Shown here: positions 17,793-26,925 of the stretch, piece by piece
Layout: every line of letters begins with the position of its first letter
Numbering within the stretch: position 1 is the stretch's first letter
NCBI RefSeq assembly: GCF_025244825.1
Contig: NZ_CP104263.1
Location: 2,046,001-2,110,000, forward strand
DNA length: 64,000 bases
Source: Arthrobacter jinronghuae
Lineage (GTDB): Bacteria > Actinomycetota > Actinomycetes > Actinomycetales > Micrococcaceae
Direction: 5' to 3'
Notes under the pieces: model-generated
The model's input: the letters and a program-made list of their open reading frames with translations, nothing else
The model's database searches: none
What the model was told of the DNA's origin: nothing
Position numbers and translations under genes: made by a program

Positions 17793-20507
17793 TTAGGGCG
17801 GCAGGCCGGCTATCTGCAGCCCGTCGCCCTCCCTGGCCACCAACAAGGTCCCGTGCTCGTCTGTGCGGGCAACGGCTGTACCCGCCGCTTCGAGCCCGGC
17901 CAGCGTCTGCGGCGCAGGATGGCCATAGTCGTTGTCCGCGCCTACTGAAACCAGCGCCAGTGGGGGCGACACTGCGCTCACCCACCCACCGCCTCCGTTG
18001 CGCGCGCCATGGTGCGCCACCTTCAAGACATCAACCGAACCGGCGCCCAGTTCCGGGTGTGCGGCGATGACTGTGGCGGCAGCGTCCTCCTCAATATCCC
18101 CGGTGAAGAGGATCCGCAGCGGACGCAGCCTTGGGTTCTCTGCGACTGTAACCAGAAGGACCGCGCTGGAGTTATTCTCCTCCTCGTCTCCGGCGGCCCC
18201 TGACCGGGGATCATGATCACCGGGGTCCGGGAGCGGCCAGAGAACACTCCAGGACACGCTCCCGGCATTGCCGGCCATGCCTGCAACGAGTCGTTCCCGC
18301 GGAGCCGGTGATTCGTCCAGTACCGCCACAAGATCCCCGGGCAGCTCGCTGTCGGCCGTCGAGTATCCCACCCTCAGCACGTTTCGCCCCGCCAGCACAC
18401 CCGAGGTTCCCCCGTAGTGGTCCTGGTGTGCGTGACTGAGAACAAGCATGTCCACAGTCTGGATATCCAACCGGTCAAGGCAGCTGTCCACTGCATCGGG
18501 ATCGCTGCCCGCGTCGATCACCACTGCGCTGCCCGGCCCGGACCGGACAGCGAATGCGTCGCCCTGTCCAACATCGCAAGCGGCCAGCACCCATTCATCC
18601 ACCTGCCCCGGGCCAAGTGAGCCGGCGGCAAGGACCATTCCGCCCGGCAGGACCAGGGCAGCAGCCGCACCGGCAACGAGCCAGCGCCGGGTGCGGGTAC
18701 CACCCCGAGCCGGGGACGCTGCACCGGGATTAAGGATCCTGTGCGGCGGGGATCCATGGGCCCGGCCCTCCGGGGCCGGATGCCGATCCCGGATACTCCA
18801 TCTTTCCCGCCGGGAAAGATGGAGTATTCCGGCAACCGCTGCAAATGTGCATCCGGCCATCAGCAGCACGCCGGTGGTGCCGTCGGGCCAGGCTGCCAGG
18901 GCCCCGGGAGCTGATTCAAAGAACCGGGCAGTACGGGCCACCCACCAGGCCCCTCCGGCCGCAAGCAGGAGGGGCGGTACTGCCAGCACCGGAGCCGCGG
19001 CCACCAAGGCGACGGCAAACATCCCCGCAATGCTCACTACCGGGACGACGGGTGCGGCTACCAGATTGGCGGGAACCGAATACACCGGCAGCTGTGGCTG
19101 CAGGGTCACCAGGACCGGGGCGCAGAATAGCTGCGCTGCTACCGGTATGGCAATGGCGGCCGCAAACCATCCGGGGAGGCGACGGGACAGGACCCGCACC
19201 AGATGCGGTCCCAGCACAACCAGCCCAAGGGTCGCACAGACGGACAGAATGAACGCGTAGCTTCCGGCTAACCACGGATCCACGCACAGCAGCACCGTGA
19301 TCGACAGGAAAAGCAGCGCCGCTGAAAGCCGTCCCCGTCCGGAGAGCACGGCGAGGGTTCCCAGCCCGCCCATCACAGCAGCGCGCAGCACACTGGGATC
19401 CGGACGCACGAGGAGCACAAACGCACCGAGGCCCGTCAGAGCCAGCAACGCCGCCGGCACCCGCGGTACCCGGAGGGCTCTGGCTGCGAGGAAAATGAAG
19501 GCGATCAGGTAGCTGCAATTGGCACCGGACACCGCCGTCAGGTGGGTCAGTCCAGTATTCTTCATTGCCTGTTCCAGTCCGGAATCAAGCCCGCCCCGGT
19601 CGCCCAGGACCATGCCTGGCAGAAGTCCTTCGATTCCGGCATCCCGGTCTTCGGCTGTCTGGACAAAGCCGTCACGGAGCCGGGCGGTTGCCGCGTACCA
19701 TCCACCGCCTCCGGTAATTTCCGGAGGTGCTGCGGCCGGGAGCATGGCTAGATTCCGGTCCCCTGCGGGGAGTGGATGCAAGGGTCCGGCACTGGTGAAC
19801 CGGTCCCCCATCCTGATCTCGCCGTAGTCCTCCCCGCCCACCACCAGAAGGGTCGCTGAAGCCCGGAACCGATGCCCGTCCGCGGTCCCGGAATCCACCA
19901 CGGCATCGATGAGGTACCGCGGACTGCCCGTGAACCGGTCGGCAGCACCGGGCCTCGCGTCCGAAACTGCACGCATTTCCGCGGTAATCACGGCTTCGGC
20001 TGTGATGAGCTCCGAAATAGGGCCGCTCGTACGGTTGGCCAAGCTGCCGGCCGCACTGGCACAGACCAGGGCCGCTGCGGCCATGGGAACAGCCGTGCCG
20101 CGGAGGAACGCGGCAGTTCCCCCGGTTACGCGGGAGGCCGTCAGGAGCATAAGGACCGCTAGGACGGCCGCCAAACAAGCCAAGGCCCAGCCCGCGGGCA
20201 TGGGCACCCGAAGAACGGCTACGGCAGCCGCCCATACCGCCACTGCGGCAGGCAGGAGCCGAAGCTCGCGGAGGGGCTCCGGCGGCGATGCGTCTGACTC
20301 GGCCTTACGATTGCTCCAGGCTTCACGCACTGCCCGGTTAACTCCGGTTGTCCGCACTGCCACGGCAACCTCTGTCGTCCGGACCCCCGCCACAGTGATC
20401 CCTAGAGGCGGCTCAGATTCCCCGTCTTCCGGCCGGTCGGAGCCGCGGCCGCCGGGATTCAGCGCCGAGGCCACATATCGTGACCACCTGCTCTCGCTCC
20501 GGGCCAT
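17793..20507 (-). CDS. comEC: ComEC/Rec2 family competence membrane protein
   Basis: A 904-residue polytopic protein thought to form the channel that brings single-stranded DNA into the cytoplasm. An N-terminal DUF4131-like section (about 85-260) is followed by the Competence membrane domain with many helices (about 290-560), and a C-terminal metallo-beta-lactamase domain (about 630-890) with LSHAHQDHYGG. The linker between membrane and nuclease domains carries a perfect palindrome at DNA level (see 18789-18832). It follows comEA after ten bases. Only comEA and comEC are seen here; whether the organism is competent is not known. Confidence 0.92.
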   Translation of the reverse strand: MARSESRWSRYVASALNPGGRGSDRPEDGESEPPLGITVAGVRTTEVAVAVRTTGVNRAVREAWSNRKAESDASPPEPLRELRLLPAAVAVWAAAVAVLRVPMPAGWALACLAAVLAVLMLLTASRVTGGTAAFLRGTAVPMAAAALVCASAAGSLANRTSGPISELITAEAVITAEMRAVSDARPGAADRFTGSPRYLIDAVVDSGTADGHRFRASATLLVVGGEDYGEIRMGDRFTSAGPLHPLPAGDRNLAMLPAAAPPEITGGGGWYAATARLRDGFVQTAEDRDAGIEGLLPGMVLGDRGGLDSGLEQAMKNTGLTHLTAVSGANCSYLIAFIFLAARALRVPRVPAALLALTGLGAFVLLVRPDPSVLRAAVMGGLGTLAVLSGRGRLSAALLFLSITVLLCVDPWLAGSYAFILSVCATLGLVVLGPHLVRVLSRRLPGWFAAAIAIPVAAQLFCAPVLVTLQPQLPVYSVPANLVAAPVVPVVSIAGMFAVALVAAAPVLAVPPLLLAAGGAWWVARTARFFESAPGALAAWPDGTTGVLLMAGCTFAAVAGILHLSRRERWSIRDRHPAPEGRAHGSPPHRILNPGAASPARGGTRTRRWLVAGAAAALVLPGGMVLAAGSLGPGQVDEWVLAACDVGQGDAFAVRSGPGSAVVIDAGSDPDAVDSCLDRLDIQTVDMLVLSHAHQDHYGGTSGVLAGRNVLRVGYSTADSELPGDLVAVLDESPAPRERLVAGMAGNAGSVSWSVLWPLPDPGDHDPRSGAAGDEEENNSSAVLLVTVAENPRLRPLRILFTGDIEEDAAATVIAAHPELGAGSVDVLKVAHHGARNGGGGWVSAVSPPLALVSVGADNDYGHPAPQTLAGLEAAGTAVARTDEHGTLLVAREGDGLQIAGLPP
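18789..18832. repeat. 17-bp perfect palindrome embedded in comEC coding sequence
   Basis: Arms ATACTCCATCTTTCCCG (18793-18809) and its exact complement (18811-18827) flank a single base. Outside them CCGG on each side pairs again after a one-base bulge, giving about 21 bp in total. It lies in frame in the comEC linker and encodes LHLSRRERWSI on the minus strand. The AT content of the arms is higher than that of the surrounding gene. It could be an inserted palindromic repeat element. Confidence 0.9.
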
Positions 20508-20517
20508 CCGGTACCCG

Positions 20518-21318
20518 CTAGACCGTGACCAGTGGAAGCAATGCCGCCATCATTGCTTCACCGATTCCCGGTATTGCGTCCAGGTCTTCCGGCCGGCTGA
20601 ACCTCCCATGCTCGGTGCGCCACGCCATGATCCGTTCAGCGAGCACCGGCCCGACCCTCGGGAGTGTTTGCAGCTGGGCGGAGTCCGCCGTGTTCAGGTT
20701 GACGCTGCCGGAAGCCGCACCCGTCCCGTCCGCAGCGGGGGGACTCCCGCCGGCCGGGTTGCCTCCCGGGCTGCCGGCTTCGAGACCCGACGCGCTCTCA
20801 TCGATCCGCGGAACTAGCACCATCACACCGTCCTCCGCGACCGCAGCCAGATTCACTCTGGCAAGGTCGGCATCCGGCGCCGTTCCCCCGGCGGCCTCCA
20901 CCGCATCAACGATCCGGCTGCCCGGATCCAGCCGCACCACCCCCGGATGCTGCACAGCCCCGGCGACGTGGACCATGATCATTGCTGTGCCCGCCTCCGG
21001 CTCGGCTGCACCGGACGGAACCTGCGCCGACGCAGCGGAAGGAACAGTAGACGGAGTAACGGTATTGCTGCTCCCCGCTTCAGGAAGCGGCGAGGGAGCA
21101 GTGCCGGGCGGGGACATTCCGACACTGGCCACCGGAACAGGCTCCCGGTCGCGCAGCACCAGGATGGCCAGCCCGCAGCCCAGCATCATGCAAACTGCCA
21201 GGACCGCCGCAGGCAGGGAAAAGGCCCACCGACGCCGCGGCTCTTCAAGGTCCCGATCCCAGTGCCCGGGGCCGTCAGCGTCCTGGCTGTCGACGGTGTC
21301 CCAACGGTGTTGTGCCAT
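20518..21318 (-). CDS. comEA: ComEA family DNA-binding protein
   Basis: A 266-residue membrane-anchored DNA receptor. A basic N-terminus and one transmembrane helix (about 35-57) are followed by a Pro/Ser linker, an SLBB domain (about 110-170; VHVAGAVQHPGVV) and a C-terminal helix-hairpin-helix pair (SVNLNTADSAQLQTLPRVG and LDAIPGIGEAMMAAL). ATG 21318 (MAQHRW) is chosen, but GTG 21360, 14 codons upstream, is equally open and neither has a good ribosome-binding site. Operon comEA-comEC. Confidence 0.9.
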   Translation of the reverse strand: MAQHRWDTVDSQDADGPGHWDRDLEEPRRRWAFSLPAAVLAVCMMLGCGLAILVLRDREPVPVASVGMSPPGTAPSPLPEAGSSNTVTPSTVPSAASAQVPSGAAEPEAGTAMIMVHVAGAVQHPGVVRLDPGSRIVDAVEAAGGTAPDADLARVNLAAVAEDGVMVLVPRIDESASGLEAGSPGGNPAGGSPPAADGTGAASGSVNLNTADSAQLQTLPRVGPVLAERIMAWRTEHGRFSRPEDLDAIPGIGEAMMAALLPLVTV

Positions 21319-21460
21319 GGCCCAAAGGTAGCTATCCCGGCTGTCCGGTCCCGTGTTCACTATCGGACAGGTGGAGGACCGGGTCCTGTCCGCGGCCTAA
21401 AGCCGGCGTGTGGAGGACCGGACGGTCTATCTTGCGACGCCTTAGCCCGAACCGGTTGCG

Positions 21461-22279
21461 TCAGCTAGCAACCAGCACTATGACGCCCGCGTCTTCGAAG
21501 CTCTTCACGACAATCGCGTCGACTTCGTCGTCCACTATTACATGAGTAAATTCATCAATACCGCCCAAACGGTGCAACGCTCCATGGTCAATCTTACTGT
21601 GATCTACCATGAGGACTCTTGTTTGCGCAGCAGCCATCATGGCCCTTTTCGCAGTGACGATTTGCTGGTCCTGGTGGTACACGTCGAGCCCCCTCACTGC
21701 GGAAGATGATGCAAAAAGAACGTCTGCATAGAGGTCGGCAATGCTCCGCTCACACATGAGGCCCAGGAACGACTGGTATCGCGGCACGTACTCGCCCCCA
21801 AGAGCGATGAGGTGCACATCCGGATTATTAGTTACCTGCTGCATAGCAGGCATGAAGTTGGTGATTATGGTCAGCGGAGATCGGCCAATTAGCAGCGGAA
21901 CGACCTCCAGTGACGTTGTTGAGTCGTCCACCATCACGACATCGCCTTCGGAGACGAGTTCCACAGCCACCCGTGCCATTTTCTTCTTCTCTTCAACCGC
22001 GCTCATTGCGCGAAACTGCACGTCGCTTTCAAATTGCGTCGATCGGTGGACAGACGCACCCCCACGAACCTTGCGCAGCGCGCTGACGCGCTGCAACTCA
22101 TCGAGATCCCGGTGTACCGTCATGCGGCTAACCCCGAGCTGCTCAGTAAGGTCATCGACGCTTACAAATCCACGCTGATTTACGACCTCGCCGATGAGGC
22201 TGAGGCGGGCAGCCTTACTGCGAGGTTTGGGGTGATGAGCGTCATGGGACTGGGCATCGTGGTCTAGGGCATCAATCAT
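21461..22279 (-). CDS. DeoR/GlpR family transcriptional regulator
   Basis: A 272-residue sugar-responsive repressor. The N-terminal helix-turn-helix is typical (RGFVSVDDLTEQLGVSRMTV, then HRDLDELQRV) at about 35-75; the DeoRC sensor domain with its sugar-phosphate-binding pattern (VMVDDSTTSLEV, ITNFMPAMQQV, LGGEYVPRYQSFLG) spans about 95-250. It ends the minus-strand operon aldolase-PfkB-regulator. The likely ligand is a phosphorylated intermediate of the pathway encoded here and the likely target is the divergent region at 25439-25728. An N-terminal His/Asp-rich stretch (about 1-20) is unusual and may mean a later start. Confidence 0.87.
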   Translation of the reverse strand: MIDALDHDAQSHDAHHPKPRSKAARLSLIGEVVNQRGFVSVDDLTEQLGVSRMTVHRDLDELQRVSALRKVRGGASVHRSTQFESDVQFRAMSAVEEKKKMARVAVELVSEGDVVMVDDSTTSLEVVPLLIGRSPLTIITNFMPAMQQVTNNPDVHLIALGGEYVPRYQSFLGLMCERSIADLYADVLFASSSAVRGLDVYHQDQQIVTAKRAMMAAAQTRVLMVDHSKIDHGALHRLGGIDEFTHVIVDDEVDAIVVKSFEDAGVIVLVAS

Positions 22280-22382
22280 GTTGTTGGGTGGATTGTCTGC
22301 ACGTTCAACACCCGTCCTTTCCGTTCGTCACGTCATTTTATCTCGCCCTATGCGCCAAAGGGCGCCGGCTGGCGGGGCAGCC

Positions 22383-23333
22383 TCAGGCAGCCAGTCTGGC
22401 CTGGGTTTGCTGGAATTTGGCGACTTGATTCCTGTCCACAATTCCGGCATCTGATCCCAGTCCAGTCGCGACGAGACTGCCACAAGCCAATCCCCGTTCC
22501 GCTGCACCCATGACATCCAGGCCGTCGAGCAACCCGGAAATCAGCCCGGCACTGAATGCGTCTCCACAACCAGTAGTATCCACGACGCTGATGTCGTAAG
22601 CGGGCAGTACAGTTTCCTTGTCACCATTGGCCGCGACACTCACCCCGCCGCCGCCCATCGTTAGCAGAGTGTGCCCCACGCCTTGGGTGTGCAGCCATTC
22701 AATGATCTCTTGGCGATCTTCGGTACCGACCAACCACCCGGCTTCCTCGATGTTGGGCATGAGGTAATCCACATATCGTAAGGACGGACCAATTACCCTT
22801 TGGGCGTCATCCCGCGGGCTCATCAGGAAGTCCATGGTGACGGTTAGGCCGAGTTCCTTCACTCGCTTCAGGACCCGCCCCATAGGGGCACCATCCAATC
22901 CCGGCAGGATAAAGGCACCACCAAGATGGAAAATCTGAGCCTTTTCAACGATTGACCAGGGAACATCTGTTTCAGTCAGGCCAGCATTGGCGCCGATAAC
23001 ATGGAGCGCCGGGCGTGAGCCGTCACGGCGAATCGGCAGAAGACTTGCGGAGGTCTGTCTCCTTGCATCGACCACCAAATTGTCAGTGTTGACCCCGTAA
23101 CTGTTCATGGTGGAACGAACAAAGTCACCAATGGTGTCGTTGCCGATCCGACCGACGGCACCAACCTCAACACCAAGCTTGGCCAGGTTCACCGCTGGCG
23201 CAGCGGCGGTGCCGGCCACAGTAAATTTGATCTGCTCCATGAATTCGAGGCGTTGGCCAGGCGGTACGGACGTGAACGGCCAGCCGAGCGCGTCGGCAAT
23301 GTGTGCACCCATTGAAATCACTTGAGACGTCAT
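22383..23333 (-). CDS. PfkB-family carbohydrate kinase
   Basis: A 316-residue ribokinase-fold sugar kinase. The C-terminal PfkB signature DTTGCGDAFSAG contains the catalytic Asp at about residue 258; the N-terminal GG-like region reads GTAAAPAVNLAKLG (GG replaced by AA/AP). I start at ATG 23333, four bases after GGAGG-A; ATG 23336 is adjacent. It lies 74 bp after the aldolase-dehydrogenase gene and before the DeoR gene on the same strand. Substrate unknown; since no FGGY kinase is present in the cluster, this is the best candidate for making the aldolase substrate. Confidence 0.88.
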   Translation of the reverse strand: MTSQVISMGAHIADALGWPFTSVPPGQRLEFMEQIKFTVAGTAAAPAVNLAKLGVEVGAVGRIGNDTIGDFVRSTMNSYGVNTDNLVVDARRQTSASLLPIRRDGSRPALHVIGANAGLTETDVPWSIVEKAQIFHLGGAFILPGLDGAPMGRVLKRVKELGLTVTMDFLMSPRDDAQRVIGPSLRYVDYLMPNIEEAGWLVGTEDRQEIIEWLHTQGVGHTLLTMGGGGVSVAANGDKETVLPAYDISVVDTTGCGDAFSAGLISGLLDGLDVMGAAERGLACGSLVATGLGSDAGIVDRNQVAKFQQTQARLAA

Positions 23334-23407
23334 CATTCCTCCATCAATTAGGTCCAGAGATCCATTTGACTTCTGGTACAGCCCTTCATCGCCTAGCGGG
23401 CAGATCT

Positions 23408-25438
23408 CTAGATGACCCTGTCGTTGCCCCCATCGACGGGCACCTGAGCACCAGTCGTTGATTGGAAAGCCGGCGTGCACATTGCTCCTACCATCTGAGC
23501 CACGTGGAGGCTTGATACCTCCGTGGAAAGTAAGTTACGGCGCTTGTATTCCTCAACGCTCACTCCGTATCTAGCCGCGCGTTCGGCGAGCAGTTCCGGA
23601 GCCCATAGGCCGGTGTCGAAGACGGCGTCGGGATGCACGGTATTGACCCGGATTCCGTCCACTGCCCACTCCAGAGCAGCAACTCGGGCCAGCTGGGTCA
23701 GCGCGGCCTTCGACGCGGAGTAGGCGGCGGCTCCCGGACCAGGTGCGGCCACGTTTTTGGAACCGATGACGACAACCCGTCCGTAGGTGGGTGACTCGGC
23801 CAATAGCGGCTGAGCGAGCCCGAAGAGAGCCTGAACTGAACCGACGTTGATGGCCAGGGTTCGGTCCCACGCCCTTCCGTCAAGGCCGGTTATCGGCACG
23901 CTTTCCGGGAAAACTCCCGCGGCAACTATGAGCATGTCCAGGCCGCCAAAGCGCTGCACAGTCTGTCGCAGCGCGCCTTCTATGGCAAAAAGTTCTTGTA
24001 CGTCTGCCTGAATGCCCAACCAGGAGTCACACGAAAAGGTGGTCGTGACATCCTCGGAGATGTCGACTCCGACCACGCATGCACCCAGGTCAAGCAGTTT
24101 GTTGGCGATGCTGCGACCAATACCGGAGGCTGCCCCGGTTACAAACGCCACTTGGCCGGCCAACTCAGGTGAGACACCACCCCTGCGCAGCTTTGCTTGT
24201 TCGAGCTCCCAGTACTCTATATCGAAGAGCTTGTCCTCAGTCAGGGATGTGTACCGCCCGATTTTTTCGGCTGCCTCGATGACATCAAACGTGTGCATGG
24301 CTATGTCACGCACTATGTTGGCTTCTTTCACAGTCCTGCCGACCGTGAACATACCCCTCTTTGAATCGAGCATAAATCTGGGCGTGGGATCCAGCATGGT
24401 GAGCGGCACAGGTGACCGATCACGGTTTCGCTCGAAGTAAGCCTGATAATCCTGGACGTAGGCGTCAACGTCGTAACCATCGATATCCCGGCCCACCAGC
24501 GGAATGCGCTTCGTGTGAATGATGTGATCGGGGGTTGCAGGTCCACGAGAAACTATCCGAGTCAGGTCCTTCCGTCCTAAAAAGTTCCGGACTCTAGGGC
24601 CGACGTGCTGGCACATGATCATCGACTGCCCAGCGTGCCGGGAAATTGCTCCGCGCAGGCGGGCGACAGCCAGCAGATCGACGCTGTCCATTTCGTGCCT
24701 TGCAGTTGATGCGTCGGTCTCCGACAGGGCTTCAATGGACAAGGGCACGGACGGGGCAGGCCCTTCCGTTTCCGAGATGAACCTAAGGTGGTCTTCAGCC
24801 GCTGAAATGATCTCTACATGCCGGCTGTACGCTTCCTCCATAGTGTCGCCGAACGTGAAAAGTCCGTGATTGAGCAGCACCATTCCCCGGGTTTCAGGGG
24901 TCGCGAGTTGCGGCCAGAGTTCATTGCAACGACGGGCGAGGTCGAATCCAGGCTTGACATAAGGGACCAGTACCAGCTTGTGCCCGAAAAGGGCAGAGAC
25001 GACGGCTGCTGGGTCAGGTTGATTGGTCAGCGAGACGATTACGTCGGCGTGGGAATGCAGCACAGCCCGATAAGGCAGGAGTGCATGCAATAGAGACTCT
25101 ATTGACGGGTCAGGAGCAGATGCGTCGACCAGCGCACTTCGCAGTTCATTGACGAGCGCAGTATCAGTGATCGATTTGACCGTCAGGAGCTGTCGCAGGC
25201 GGTCCATGCGAAGCGGAGCGAATCCCTGCGGCTCGATGGAGGCCATGTCCCAGCCGCTGCCCTTTACATAAAGGGTTTCGATGTCGTCGCCAGTGACGTC
25301 CACAACTGTGGCTTTGATGGATGAGTTGCCTCCGCCGTGGAGCACGAGGGATTTGTGTGCGCCTATCGTGCGTGATCCCTGCACGCATTCGTCGACGGCG
25401 TTCTGTCCGCTCTTCAGCGGTTGCCACAGGCTTTTCAC
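23408..25438 (-). CDS. Bifunctional class II aldolase / short-chain dehydrogenase (RhaD-ADH type)
   Basis: A 676-residue fusion. The N-terminal half (about 1-400) is a class II sugar-phosphate aldolase with GGGNSSIK, a zinc pair HSHAD and NHGLFTFGD. The C-terminal part (about 425-676) is a Rossmann SDR: VTGAASGIG and the catalytic YSASK. The architecture matches rhamnulose-1-phosphate aldolase/lactaldehyde dehydrogenase proteins (YuxG, RhaEW), which split a ketose-1-phosphate into DHAP and an aldehyde and then oxidise or reduce the aldehyde. No rhamnose isomerase or rhamnulokinase is nearby, so rhamnose is only one possibility. GTG 25438 has GGAG upstream. First gene of its operon, divergent from the ABC transporter. 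Confidence 0.88.
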   Translation of the reverse strand: MKSLWQPLKSGQNAVDECVQGSRTIGAHKSLVLHGGGNSSIKATVVDVTGDDIETLYVKGSGWDMASIEPQGFAPLRMDRLRQLLTVKSITDTALVNELRSALVDASAPDPSIESLLHALLPYRAVLHSHADVIVSLTNQPDPAAVVSALFGHKLVLVPYVKPGFDLARRCNELWPQLATPETRGMVLLNHGLFTFGDTMEEAYSRHVEIISAAEDHLRFISETEGPAPSVPLSIEALSETDASTARHEMDSVDLLAVARLRGAISRHAGQSMIMCQHVGPRVRNFLGRKDLTRIVSRGPATPDHIIHTKRIPLVGRDIDGYDVDAYVQDYQAYFERNRDRSPVPLTMLDPTPRFMLDSKRGMFTVGRTVKEANIVRDIAMHTFDVIEAAEKIGRYTSLTEDKLFDIEYWELEQAKLRRGGVSPELAGQVAFVTGAASGIGRSIANKLLDLGACVVGVDISEDVTTTFSCDSWLGIQADVQELFAIEGALRQTVQRFGGLDMLIVAAGVFPESVPITGLDGRAWDRTLAINVGSVQALFGLAQPLLAESPTYGRVVVIGSKNVAAPGPGAAAYSASKAALTQLARVAALEWAVDGIRVNTVHPDAVFDTGLWAPELLAERAARYGVSVEEYKRRNLLSTEVSSLHVAQMVGAMCTPAFQSTTGAQVPVDGGNDRVI

Positions 25439-25728
25439 TGGAACTCCTTTGTTCGCGTACGGTGCCACGATGGTGTGTGTCGTTACAAATCAGCGAGAAG
25501 ACCGACGATATAACGGAAACATACCAGAAGCCGTACAGCCGGCATCCCAGCATCGTGAACCTCGCACCTACCTGCCTTTGTCCGGACTTACAGGCAAATT
25601 TGGCCAAAACGTTGCGAAGCAAAATTTCGACCACATTGTCTGAATCCGTGTTTTACTGTTACAACTGTCACGGCCGGTACGACCGCAGCGGGCGTTTGTA
25701 ACACGGCTACGTTCAAAGGAGAACAACT
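25439..25728. promoter_or_regulatory. Divergent control region of the catabolic island with GTTACAA half-sites
   Basis: This 290-bp region separates the two divergent operons. GTTACAA occurs at 25482-25488 and 25658-25664, and its inverse TTGTAAC at 25696-25702, the last two forming a wide inverted repeat 31 bp apart. The sequence is much richer in A and T than neighbouring core DNA. AAAGGAG at 25716 serves the binding-protein gene. The half-sites are candidate operators for the DeoR regulator; this is inference from position and symmetry. Confidence 0.45.
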
Positions 25729-26781
25729 ATGAAGCGTCCAGCGAGCTTGCTCAGCCTCGCGGCGACCGCGATTGCGGCAACCGTCCTCATGTCCGGGTGC
25801 GGCACCCTAGGAGACACGGGTAGCGGAACTAAGGCATCCGGTTCCGATGACGGCGTTTTCCGAATCGCGACCGTGTCAAAAGTCGAGGGAATCTCTTGGT
25901 TCGAAGCAATGCGTACCGGCGTTGACCAGTTCAACACCGACAACGGCGACGTGGTCGAAGCATGGCAGACCGGCCCGGACTCAGGGGATCCTGCAAAGCA
26001 GGTTCAAATCGTCGAAGACCTTATTGCACAGGGTGTCGACGCCTTGGTCGTTGTTCCAAACGATCCGCAGTCCATCGCCCCCGTCCTGAAGAAGGCCCGC
26101 GACGCCGGCATCGTTGTCGTAACTCATGAGGCACCGGCGCTTGCCGCAACAGACAGCGTCGACTACGATCTCGAGGCCTTCGACAACGTCGAGTTCGGAG
26201 AAAAGATGTTCGAGCAGCTCGCCGACCAGATGGGTGGCTCGGGAACGTTCGTAGGCGAGGTGGGCTCTCTCACCAGCGAAACTCATATGGCTTGGTACAA
26301 CGCGGGCCTCGACTATCTCAAGGAGAACTACCCAGAGATAACCCCTGTATCGGCTCAGCCCTATGAGGACGATAACGATGACTCCAAAGCCCGCGATAAT
26401 GCCCTTGAAATCCTCAAGGCCTACCCTGACTTGAACGGCTTCATCGGCACATCGGTTTCTGCCGGGGCCAATTTCGCAGCGGTACTGAAAGAGAAGAACC
26501 TGACCAACATCGCCACGTCCATGCTAAGCCTGCCTTCCGTTGCAGGTCCGTATCTCGAGGACGATGTAGTCGGCTCGGCACAAGCATGGAACCCTGCCGG
26601 TGCAGGCTACGCCGCAAACGAGGTGGCCTTGGCCGTACTCCAGGAGCGGGCTATCGAGTCAGGTAGCGATCTCAAGTTCGAGGGCTACGAAGACGTCACA
26701 GTAGATGGCAAGCTCATCAGCGGCTCGGCGATTTTGATGATCAAGAAGGGCCAATACCCCGACGGCAAGTACCCGTTCTAA
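25729..26781 (+). CDS. CUT2 sugar ABC transporter, substrate-binding lipoprotein
   Basis: A 350-residue lipoprotein with signal peptide and lipobox LMSGC (Cys24). The mature part is a periplasmic-binding-protein-4 type fold like RhaS, LsrB and RbsB: DDGVFRIATVSKVEGISWF opens the first lobe, then LIAQGVDALVVVPNDPQSI and TPVSAQPYEDDNDDSKA. It delivers sugar to the permeases encoded downstream. The ligand cannot be told from sequence. First gene of the plus-strand operon, separated from the ATPase gene by 144 bp containing a hairpin. Confidence 0.9.
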   Translation: MKRPASLLSLAATAIAATVLMSGCGTLGDTGSGTKASGSDDGVFRIATVSKVEGISWFEAMRTGVDQFNTDNGDVVEAWQTGPDSGDPAKQVQIVEDLIAQGVDALVVVPNDPQSIAPVLKKARDAGIVVVTHEAPALAATDSVDYDLEAFDNVEFGEKMFEQLADQMGGSGTFVGEVGSLTSETHMAWYNAGLDYLKENYPEITPVSAQPYEDDNDDSKARDNALEILKAYPDLNGFIGTSVSAGANFAAVLKEKNLTNIATSMLSLPSVAGPYLEDDVVGSAQAWNPAGAGYAANEVALAVLQERAIESGSDLKFEGYEDVTVDGKLISGSAILMIKKGQYPDGKYPF

Positions 26782-26803
26782 GGCTCCAGAAGCCTCACTT
26801 CGC

Positions 26804-26842
26804 TGCGGTGGTGGCGTCTTTCCAGGTGACGACGCCACCGCA
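26804..26842 (+). terminator. Hairpin after the binding-protein gene (partial terminator or RNA stabiliser)
   Basis: GGTGGCGTC (26810-26818) pairs with GACGCCACC (26831-26839), extended by TGCG/CGCA after a bulge. No U-run follows. Hairpins between a binding-protein gene and its ATPase/permease genes commonly set a higher mRNA level for the binding protein; that role is inferred here. Confidence 0.55.
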
Positions 26843-26925
26843 CGGAGTGTTCACTCTTTCATCCCTATGTGCGGCCTCTCTCCGACCCTGCCGCACACCT
26901 TTCTCGACTAGCGAATAGAGCGATC

